Notes under the pieces: model-generated
Seen by the model: the letters and a program-made list of their open reading frames with translations, nothing else
Told to the model about the DNA's origin: nothing
Database searches by the model: none
DNA from: Streptomyces roseolus
GTDB lineage: Bacteria > Actinomycetota > Actinomycetes > Streptomycetales > Streptomycetaceae
Reading direction: 5' to 3'
Length of the DNA stretch: 64,000 bases
Assembly (NCBI RefSeq): GCF_014649855.1
Contig: NZ_BMTV01000006.1
Span: 243,283-307,282 of the forward strand
Position numbers and translations under genes: made by a program
Part shown: piece by piece, positions 35,155 to 41,841 of the stretch
Numbering within the stretch: position 1 is the stretch's first letter
Layout of the letters: each line of letters begins with the position of its first letter

Positions 35155-35624
35155 CTCGGCTCCTCGGATACGGGACAGGAGGAGGACGCCGCGCGGACCC
35201 GGCCCCTCCCGTACCCCGATCCTCCGGCCTCCGGGCACCCCGCTCTTTCGCCCGCCCGTCCACACCCTCCGACCCCTCCGGTGGACCCGGGGGTCCACCG
35301 ATCGGACGACGCGAGGCGCGGGTCCGTGTACCCCGCGTGTCCGGGTGCGAGGGTCGTGGGGGCGCCCGTCGTCCGGAGCGGACCGGGGACCAGGCCGTGC
35401 CGCACCGTGACGGGGATCTCGAAGCGCCGGTCCCGGCGTGCGGCGGGGAGTCGGTCACCGTCATGGGCACCAGGGCCGAGCCCCTGGAAATGGCGGCGGA
35501 GGACGGCGGCCGCGTCCGGACCGTCGTACGCACCGGCGCGGCAGCGACGCCCGATCCGTGCGTACCGCCCCGCGGCGGCCTCGTCGCCGGCGCCGCTTCC
35601 CTGTACCGCCCCGGGGCGCGCGTC
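35155..35624. other. 470-nt region without a convincing gene
   Basis: Several open frames cross this stretch but none has a ribosome site, a recognisable motif or a plausible composition. The middle part (35340-35590) has mild third-position GC periodicity and may be a decayed gene. The region must contain the promoter of the propeller lipoprotein gene. Confidence 0.4.
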
Positions 35625-36134
35625 TCAGCCGCCCTGGGGCAGCGAGCGCATCGCGACGACGCCGGCGTGACCGGTCGGGCCGCCCTGGCCGGGGGTCGCG
35701 GCGGGGCCCTGGAGGCCCGCCGGGCCCGGCAGTCCCGCGGGGCCCGCCATCCCGGGCTGGCCGGGCATCGGCTGACCGGGAACCGCGGGAAGGGCCGGAG
35801 CCGACATGCCCGGCTGCCCCGGCATCCCCGGCTGACCGTGCATGCCCGGCTGCCCCATCGGCGACGGGCCCGGCAGCCCGGGCCGGCCCATCGGCGGCTG
35901 CCCGTGCATCCCCGGCCCGCCCATCGGCGGCTGGCCGTGCATCCCGGGCTGGCCCGGCACGCCCGGCATCCCCTGGAGGCCCGTCGGCTGCTGCTGCGTG
36001 GGCGCGGGAAGCTTGATGTAGCGGCTCAGGTCCCGCAGCACCTCCTCCGCGGTCTGGCGCACGTCACCGGGAACGTCCCCCCGCTCCCGTATGAGCTGGG
36101 CGTAGATCGGTGCGGTGCCGTCCGCGTGGTTCAT
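35625..36134 (-). CDS. Gly/Pro/Met/Gln-rich repeat protein
   Basis: The 169-residue protein has an ordered N-terminus (YAQLIRERGDVPGDVRQTAEEVLRDLSRYIKLP). About 100 residues of repeats then follow, built on PGMHGQPPMG, PGLPGPSPMG and PGQPGMHGQPGMPGQPG, giving a collagen-like Gly-x-x pattern. It ends AMRSLPQGG. There is no signal peptide or cysteine. The N-terminal helix is the only region likely to fold. Such proteins occur in Streptomyces near cytoskeletal or signalling genes; I do not recognise the family. It is divergent from the RNase H gene. Confidence 0.7.
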   Translation of the reverse strand: MNHADGTAPIYAQLIRERGDVPGDVRQTAEEVLRDLSRYIKLPAPTQQQPTGLQGMPGVPGQPGMHGQPPMGGPGMHGQPPMGRPGLPGPSPMGQPGMHGQPGMPGQPGMSAPALPAVPGQPMPGQPGMAGPAGLPGPAGLQGPAATPGQGGPTGHAGVVAMRSLPQGG

Positions 36135-36312
36135 GGAGTCCGTCGCTTCCTGTCAGCTGGGTCGGTGCCGCGCACCGGCGGGCAGACGGCGAGTCTACGG
36201 GGAAGCGCCGACGGCGCGTGGCGCGGGGAGCCCGCCGCCCCTCGCCCGGGGGACCCCGTACGAACACCGCCGACGGCCCCGAGCACACCCCCGCCCGTGT
36301 CAGGATCGAAGG

Positions 36313-37014
36313 ATGCCTGAGAAGATCATCGCCGCGTGTGACGGCGCGTCCAAGGGAAATCCCGGCCCCGCCGCCTGGGCCTGGGTCATCGGCCGCGCGG
36401 ACGGCACGCTGGAGCGCTGGGAAGCCGGACCGCTCGGCCGCGCCACCAACAACGTGGCCGAACTCACTGCCCTGGAACGGCTCCTGGAAACCCTGGATCC
36501 CGCCGCCCCCGCGGAGATCCGGATGGACTCGCAGTACGCCATGAAGGCCGTCACCACCTGGCTGCCCGGCTGGCGCCGCAAGGGCTGGAAGACGGCCGCC
36601 GGCACCCCGGTCGCCAACAAGGACCTCGTCGTCCGCATCGACGCCCTGCTCACCGGCCGGGACGTCGACTTCGTCTACACCCCCGCGCACCGGACCGGCG
36701 GCGACCCCCTCAACGACGCCGCCGACCGGGCCGCCAGCCACAGCGCCCGGACCCAGGAACCCCTCGGCTCGGACGCCGGCTCCGCCCTGCCGGACCCCGA
36801 GCCCGCCTCCGCGCGGGTCTCCGCGCCCCGCACGCCCCGGGCGCGCTCCTCCGCGCCCGGCGGATCCACCGCTTCCGGTGCCCGCCGGAGTCGCCCGTCC
36901 GGCGGCACCCTGAAGGCCAAGTTTCCGGGCCGCTGCCGCTGTGGGCGTGCCTATGACAAGGGGGAGAGCATCGCGAAGAACAGTGAGGGCTGGGGCCATC
37001 CCACCTGCGTCTGA
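36313..37014 (+). CDS. RNase HI with C-terminal cysteine-rich extension
   Basis: Residues 1-140 are an RNase HI domain with the catalytic carboxylates in ACDGASKGNPGPAAWAW (Asp), NVAELTALERLLET (Glu), RMDSQYAMKAV (Asp) and DPLNDAADRAA (Asp). It cleaves the RNA strand of RNA-DNA hybrids. A Pro/Ser/Ala linker (150-195) follows. The tail GRCRCGRAYDKGESIAKNSEGWGHPTC has three cysteines plus histidine and looks like a small zinc-binding module, perhaps for nucleic-acid binding. The length of 233 residues against the usual 155 is explained by this tail. Start ATG 36313. Confidence 0.9.
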   Translation: MPEKIIAACDGASKGNPGPAAWAWVIGRADGTLERWEAGPLGRATNNVAELTALERLLETLDPAAPAEIRMDSQYAMKAVTTWLPGWRRKGWKTAAGTPVANKDLVVRIDALLTGRDVDFVYTPAHRTGGDPLNDAADRAASHSARTQEPLGSDAGSALPDPEPASARVSAPRTPRARSSAPGGSTASGARRSRPSGGTLKAKFPGRCRCGRAYDKGESIAKNSEGWGHPTCV

Positions 37015-37312
37015 GCACTGAGGCCGTCCGAGGGGCGGGCGTCCCTGTCCGCCCCCTGAGACCGTCCTCGGGGCCCCTCCGGGAGGCTTCACCCGCGCGT
37101 GGATCCGGGTTCTCCGCAGGTTCTGTTCTCAGAGCTGTCGGGGCTGCATACTGTTCCTCCTCGCACCTGGTGACGAACCGTTTTGCCTGCTCATCCGGCG
37201 TCTTTCGACGCGACATCGGCTGACCTCGGCACCCGGCGAGATTCCCCCCTTCACTTCCGGCGCACAGCGTCGTGACGGAAGTGACCCCTGCCCGTGAAAG
37301 ACCCGAGGTTCC

Positions 37313-37996
37313 GTGCCAGTACCTGTTCTCCTGACCGGGCGCTCCGTGCGCCTGGAGCCGCTGGCGATGCGGCACGCCGAAGCCCTTGCGCGGGCCGGCG
37401 AGGCGGACCGATCGGCCTATGCCTTCACTCCCGTGCCGAACGGCCTGGAATCCGCGCTCGACTACATCGCCCGCGCCCTGGCCGAACAGGCCACCGGGCG
37501 CTGCCTGCCCTTCGCCCTGGTCAGTACCGCCGACGACCGGGTGATCGGCTCCACCCGCTTCCTCGAACTCGACTACTGGCGGGGCCCGCTCGTCTGGCCG
37601 CCGACCCCCGGCCACCCCCACGGCGATCCGCTCACCGCGGTCCCCGACGCCGCCGAGATCGGGAACACCTGGATCTCCGGCGACGCCCGGGGCACCGGCA
37701 TCAACACGGAGGCGAAGCTGCTCATGCTCCGCCACGCCTTCGACACCTGGGGCGTCCGCCGGATCACGCTGCGCGCCGACGCCCGCAACACCCGCTCGCG
37801 TGTCGCCATCGAACGCCTCGGCGCCACCTGCGAGGGGATCCGCCGGGCCCACTCGCGCGGCCTCGACGGCGCCGTCCGGGACACGGCCTTCTACTCGATC
37901 CTCGACGAGGAGTGGCCGACCGTCCGGGACATCATCGAACTGCGCCTCAGCTCCCCCCGCCGGGGCAGGGTCCTCCCGGACCTCCTCCCGGCCTGA
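37313..37996 (+). CDS. GNAT family N-acetyltransferase (RimJ/RimL type)
   Basis: The 227-residue protein has the GNAT layout of ribosomal-protein alanine acetyltransferases: LTGRSVRLEPL, FALVSTADDRVIGSTRFLELDYW, EIGNTWISGDARGTGINTEAKLLMLRHAFDTWGVRRITLRADARN, then SRVAIERLGATCEGIRRAHS. The insertion around residue 100 (WPPTPGHPHGDPL) is typical of a Streptomyces subgroup. The substrate is unknown. Start is GTG 37313, and a hairpin follows the stop. The 298 nt before it hold no gene, only a likely promoter region. Confidence 0.85.
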   Translation: MPVPVLLTGRSVRLEPLAMRHAEALARAGEADRSAYAFTPVPNGLESALDYIARALAEQATGRCLPFALVSTADDRVIGSTRFLELDYWRGPLVWPPTPGHPHGDPLTAVPDAAEIGNTWISGDARGTGINTEAKLLMLRHAFDTWGVRRITLRADARNTRSRVAIERLGATCEGIRRAHSRGLDGAVRDTAFYSILDEEWPTVRDIIELRLSSPRRGRVLPDLLPA

Positions 37997-38003
37997 ACCA
38001 CCG

Positions 38004-38030
38004 GGCGCCGCCTGACCTGCGGGCGGCGCC
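38004..38030 (+). terminator. Hairpin after the GNAT gene
   Basis: A perfect 9-bp stem (GGCGCCGCC with GGCGGCGCC) and 9-nt loop start 8 nt after the stop codon. Confidence 0.65.
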
Positions 38031-38214
38031 ACGGGGTGGTTCCATGGGGATGACGGGAAGGACTCCGCGTGAGGACACGGGGTAGCGGTCCCCGAGGCCG
38101 CGCACCGTGCAATCAGGATCCGCGAGAAGCGGGTGAGTCCTTCCCGCCCCCCTCCCTCCACCTCCGTGCCTTTTCCGCGGCCGACGCCCACCGGGACGGG
38201 CGGGCGCCGGTGCG

Positions 38215-38871
38215 TCACGCCAGCTGGTAGAGGCTGCGGCTGATCAGCCACAGGCCCAGCGCCAGGCACACGCCGATCACCGCGGGCTCCTTGTGCCGCC
38301 GCAACCAGCCGTGCAGCCCCATCAGGGCGCCCGCGGACCGCTCCGGCGCGAAGACCATCGACAGCTCCATGACCAGCAGGCTCGACGTGGCCACCAGGCA
38401 GAAGGCGGCCAGGGCCACGACGGACCCGGCGTCGGAGAGATCGGCCTGGACGACGGTGGCGGCCGCGGCGCCGACCATCCCCCACGGCTGGAGAAGCACG
38501 GCGAGGACCGCGGCGGACCAGAGCGAGGCCCCCTCGTGGGCGGTCGCCGAGGTCTTCTCCGCGGCCTTCGGCGCGATCGCGCCGCTCCGCACCCGCCGCC
38601 ACCGGTACAGGCCGTAGCCCACCAGGCCGACGCCGAAGACCAGCGAGGCCCAGAGCGCCGCTATGGACGGCGGCGAGCGGGGCTCCGGCGGCTTCCCGCC
38701 CGTCAGGAGCAGCACCAGCGTGATCACCAGCACCAGACACGCCACCCAGGCCAGGATGAACACCAGCCCCTTGCGCACCCCGCGCGGCGAGGCCAGCACC
38801 ACGACGAAGGCCATGACGGGCAGCGGGAAGAGCGTCACCGCCAGCCCGATCAACAGCAGGTCAAGCGCCAT
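38215..38871 (-). CDS. GAP family protein (Sap, sulfolipid-1-addressing-like)
   Basis: The 218-residue product has six hydrophobic segments (LLIGLAVTLFPLPVMAFVVVL, VFILAWVACLVLVITLVLLL, AALWASLVFGVGLVGYGLY, then three after residue 118) with short charged loops, the layout of the GAP/Sap family that exports or positions glycolipids. No signal peptide or catalytic motif is visible. Its 5' leader contains nine 6-bp repeats (38885-38938), a few nucleotides from the start. The cargo lipid in Streptomyces is unknown. Confidence 0.75.
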   Translation of the reverse strand: MALDLLLIGLAVTLFPLPVMAFVVVLASPRGVRKGLVFILAWVACLVLVITLVLLLTGGKPPEPRSPPSIAALWASLVFGVGLVGYGLYRWRRVRSGAIAPKAAEKTSATAHEGASLWSAAVLAVLLQPWGMVGAAAATVVQADLSDAGSVVALAAFCLVATSSLLVMELSMVFAPERSAGALMGLHGWLRRHKEPAVIGVCLALGLWLISRSLYQLA

Positions 38872-38884
38872 CGCGCCACCACCC

Positions 38885-38938
38885 GAAACCGAGCCCGAGC
38901 CCGAAACCGAGCCCGAGCCCGAGCCCGAAACCGAGCCC
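38885..38938. repeat. Nine 6-bp tandem repeats in the GAP gene leader
   Basis: Read on the plus strand the block is GAAACC and GAGCCC units in the order A-B-B-A-B-B-B-A-B, nine units without interruption. It begins 14 nt upstream of the GAP start codon, so it sits in the leader where the ribosome site should be. Short homogeneous repeats in such a place can change length by slipped-strand replication. Confidence 0.85.
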
Positions 38939-39011
38939 GGGTCCGTCGGCGGACCCGTACCCGGGAGTCGTTCCGACCCCGCGTCCGTGCGTCCCGGCGG
39001 GACGGCGGCCG

Positions 39012-39191
39012 TCAGGAACGCCCGAACGAGTCCCTGACGCCACGAGCGCGTTCACGGAGTCTCCTCACCGCCTCGCGGGCCTTGGCCCGCGCCTGGTCCG
39101 TCCTGCCCTCGGCCGCCAGCCGCTCGTCGCCGGTGAGCTTCCCGGCGAGCTCCTTCCACCTGCCCCGGGCCTTGTCGGCGCTGCCGCCCAT
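39012..39191 (-). CDS. CsbD-family stress protein, 59 aa
   Basis: A small gene inside a longer frame: ATG 39191 with GAGGGAG upstream starts MGGSADKARGRWKELAGKLT, then GDERLAAEGRTDQARAKA, which is the CsbD signature (KGxxKExxGKxxGDxxLxxEGxxxQ). CsbD proteins are small hydrophilic proteins induced by general stress or by osmotic and SigB-type regulation, with no known activity. It is divergent from the 3-hydroxyisobutyryl-CoA hydrolase gene. Confidence 0.85.
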   Translation of the reverse strand: MGGSADKARGRWKELAGKLTGDERLAAEGRTDQARAKAREAVRRLRERARGVRDSFGRS

Positions 39192-39317
39192 GACCGCGCT
39201 CCCTCCTCGCCACCGGCCCCCGATCCACGCTAGGCCGCCCCGGCTCCCCCCGCCCGTCGGCCCAAGGCCGGCGGGTAGCGTGGGCGGCGACACAGAGCCG
39301 TGCCAGGGAAGGACCGA

Positions 39318-40403
39318 GTGATCGCCGTGCCCGCCGAGAACCCCGCCGCCGCCTCCGCGGCCCCGGGCCCCGACGTCCTGCGCCGCACCGAGGGCCGGGC
39401 CGGTTTCCTCACCCTCGACCGGCCCCGGGCCATCAACGCCCTCACCCATCCCATGGTCCTCGCCCTCGACGCCGCCCTCACCGACTGGGCGGACGACCCG
39501 GCCGTCACCACCGTCGTCCTGCGCGGCGCGGGGGAGCGGGGCCTGTGCGCCGGCGGCGACATCCGCGCCATCCACGACGACGCCCGCGCCGGCGGCACCG
39601 CCTCCGCCGCCTTCTGGCGCGACGAGTACCGCCTCAACGCCCGCATCGCCCGCTACCCGAAGCCGTACGTCGCCTTCATGGACGGCATCGTCATGGGCGG
39701 CGGCGTCGGCGTCTCCGCCCACGGCTCCGTCCGCGTCGTCACCGAACGTTCCCGGATCGCCATGCCCGAGACCGGCATCGGCTTCGTCCCCGACGTCGGC
39801 GGCACCTGGCTCCTCGGCCGCGCCCCCGGTGAACTCGGCACCCACCTGGCCCTCACCGGCGCGCAGATCGGCGCGGCCGACGCCCTCCTCACCGGCCTCG
39901 CCGACCATCACGTCCCCGCCGCCGCGCTCGACGTCCTCGCCGCCGACCTCACCCGCCTCCCCGCCGACGAGGCCCTCGCCCGGCACACCACCCCGGCCGC
40001 CCCCGGCGTCCTCGCCGAGCAGCGCGAGTGGATCGACGCCTGCTACTCCGCCCCCACCGTCGAGGAGATCGTCGACCGCCTCCTCGACTCCGGCGTCCCC
40101 GCGGCGAAGGAGACCGCCGACACCCTCCTCGCCAAGTCCCCGACCGCCCTCAAGGCCACCCTCGCCGTGCTCCGCGCCGCCCGCGGACTCGACGGCCTCG
40201 AAGCCGTCCTCGACCTGGAGTACCGGGCCTCCTGCGCCGCCCTCACCAGCCACGACCTCGTCGAGGGCATCCGCGCCCAGGTCGTCGACAAGGACCGGAA
40301 CCCGCGCTGGGACCCGCCCGCGCTCGCCGGCGTCACCGACGACGCCGTCGCCCGCTACCTCGTGCCCCCGCCCGGCGGCGACCTCGGCCTCGGGTCAGTC
40401 TGA
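39318..40403 (+). CDS. 3-hydroxyisobutyryl-CoA hydrolase / enoyl-CoA hydratase family
   Basis: GTG 39318 with GGAAGG upstream gives 361 residues. The crotonase fold is clear: VLRGAGERGLCAGGDIRAIHDDARAGG (oxyanion and acyl-CoA site), YVAFMDGIVMGGGVGVSAHGSVRVV, and MPETGIGFVPDVGGTWLL. The Glu in MPE and the long C-terminal part (WIDACYSAPTVEEIVDRLLDS) point to HIBYL-CoA hydrolase, the valine-degradation enzyme, rather than a hydratase of 260 residues. A GTG at 39300 is a weaker start. A hairpin follows the stop. Cytoplasmic. Confidence 0.85.
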   Translation: MIAVPAENPAAASAAPGPDVLRRTEGRAGFLTLDRPRAINALTHPMVLALDAALTDWADDPAVTTVVLRGAGERGLCAGGDIRAIHDDARAGGTASAAFWRDEYRLNARIARYPKPYVAFMDGIVMGGGVGVSAHGSVRVVTERSRIAMPETGIGFVPDVGGTWLLGRAPGELGTHLALTGAQIGAADALLTGLADHHVPAAALDVLAADLTRLPADEALARHTTPAAPGVLAEQREWIDACYSAPTVEEIVDRLLDSGVPAAKETADTLLAKSPTALKATLAVLRAARGLDGLEAVLDLEYRASCAALTSHDLVEGIRAQVVDKDRNPRWDPPALAGVTDDAVARYLVPPPGGDLGLGSV

Positions 40404-40461
40404 CCCGTCCCGCGGGGTCCGGCCCGGACCGCGCCGCGTCGAGGACACCCGGCCGCCCGGG

Positions 40462-40480
40462 CCCTTTCCGGCGGAAAGGG
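40462..40480. terminator. Bidirectional hairpin between convergent genes
   Basis: CCCTTTCC-GGC-GGAAAGGG, a perfect 8-bp stem, ends exactly at the stop codon of the minus-strand acyltransferase gene and follows the hydrolase gene. Confidence 0.7.
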
Positions 40481-41173
40481 TCAGCCGGACCGCCTCGGGC
40501 GGCGGGCCGGCTCCGCCCCGGCCGCCGGCTCGCCCAGCGCCAGCGCCGCCGTCCGCCACGCCTCCGTGACGGCCCCGTGCGCCAGCGCCGTCGCCGCCGG
40601 CACGTCCTCCGGCAGCCGCAGCGGCGCCCCGATGTGCACGTGCAGACACGGGCGCCGCAGCGGGGCCGTCAGCACGCCCGCGATCTGCTTCACCGTCCCG
40701 CCCGAGGTGATCCGTCGCGCCCCCGCCTGCCCGACCGGCACCACCGTCGCGCCCGTCGCCCCCGCGAGCCGCGCGAGGCCGGTGCGGAACTCCTCCGGCG
40801 GCGCCTCCGAGGCCTCCCTGCGCGGCGGGATCCGCCCCTCCGCGTAGAGCATCACCGGCCGCCCCGAGGCGAGCGCCACCGCCGCCCGGTCCAGCGCCGC
40901 CGAGGCGTGCGCCGTGTTGCGGTGCACCGGCACGTACCCGTCCCGGGACAGCGCCCGCCCGAGCCCCGGCACCCGCCACAGGCCGGCCGCCGCGAGCAGC
41001 ACCGGCTCGGCGCCGAGCCGGTGCCGCAGCGCGGCGAGGACCAGCGCCGGATCGGCGAGCGACGTGTGGTTGGCGACGATGATGGTGCCCGGCTCGATCC
41101 GGGCACCGGGGTCCGCGGTCACGGTCAACCGTCCGAAGAACGGCACGAGATGCGCGGCGAGACGACTGAGCAC
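40481..41173 (-). CDS. 1-acyl-sn-glycerol-3-phosphate acyltransferase (PlsC-like)
   Basis: The frame extends to 41221, but GTG 41173 has GGAGGG at the right spacing, giving 230 residues. PlsC motif I is VANHTSLADP (NHxxxxD, catalytic His and Asp). Motif III is EGRIPP, and VVPVGQAGARRI fits motif IV. An N-terminal hydrophobic stretch (LAAHLVPFFGRLTVTA) may bind the membrane. It should acylate lysophosphatidate at the inner membrane face. Convergent with the hydrolase gene. Confidence 0.85.
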   Translation of the reverse strand: MLSRLAAHLVPFFGRLTVTADPGARIEPGTIIVANHTSLADPALVLAALRHRLGAEPVLLAAAGLWRVPGLGRALSRDGYVPVHRNTAHASAALDRAAVALASGRPVMLYAEGRIPPRREASEAPPEEFRTGLARLAGATGATVVPVGQAGARRITSGGTVKQIAGVLTAPLRRPCLHVHIGAPLRLPEDVPAATALAHGAVTEAWRTAALALGEPAAGAEPARRPRRSG

Positions 41174-41339
41174 GGGCGGACCCTCCACCTTCGGGGAACC
41201 GGACGACGACGGCCCGCCCATCGTCGGCCGGAGCCCCCGCCTCCGACATGCGCGCCCGTACTCACCCCCGTACTCATCCCGCGGCCCGCCCGTCTAGGCT
41301 GATCCGACACGAGGTCACGACGGAGCGGGGAGGCGGGCG

Positions 41340-41711
41340 GTGCGCAGCATGAGACCGTCCCCGGCCCTCGCCCGGCTCCTCCCGGCGCTGCTCTGCGCGC
41401 TCTGCGCGTTCCTCATGGCGCCCGCGACCACCGGCACCGGCGCCGGCATCGAGGTCCCGACGGCCGCCGCCGCGGCGCCGTCCGCGCCGGACCCGCAGCT
41501 GACGGGTGCCGAGGCGGCCGAACTCCCCGCCGTCGTCGAGCAGTCCGTACGCTTCCCGGTCCCGCCCGTCGCACCGCCGGTCGTCCGGACCGCCGACGTG
41601 ATCCCCGTACCCGGGCGCGTCGCGGGCGACCCGCGCCGGGAGCGCGCCCCGCCCGGCCTCCCGTACGACCCCAGGGACCCCCGGGGTCCGCCCTCCACCC
41701 GGCACAGGTGA
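41340..41711 (+). CDS. Hypothetical secreted protein, 123 aa
   Basis: GGAGG lies about 8 nt before GTG 41340; an ATG at 41349 is an alternative. The product has a signal peptide (LARLLPALLCALCAFLMAPATTGTG) and a Pro/Val-rich mature part (VVEQSVRFPVPPVAPPVVRTADVIPVPGRV) ending in a basic Pro/Arg tail. No family is recognised. It is separated by 130 nt from the SecDF gene and may be co-transcribed. Small exported Streptomyces proteins of this shape are usually lineage-specific. Confidence 0.55.
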   Translation: MRSMRPSPALARLLPALLCALCAFLMAPATTGTGAGIEVPTAAAAAPSAPDPQLTGAEAAELPAVVEQSVRFPVPPVAPPVVRTADVIPVPGRVAGDPRRERAPPGLPYDPRDPRGPPSTRHR

Positions 41712-41841
41712 CGCCGTTCCACCGCGCCGCCGTCCGGGCCCTCGGCATGCCCGAGCCCCGGCCACGCGCGCGTACCCCCGTCATGCCCGCACGGACCGTC
41801 CGCCCTCACGCCTCCGGCCGTGCACCGCCCGTGGAGGACCC

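Noticed and set aside
38885..38938. Glu-Pro repeat protein on the plus strand
   Set aside because: The frame has no start or ribosome site and only reads the hexamer array; the array belongs to the leader of the minus-strand gene.
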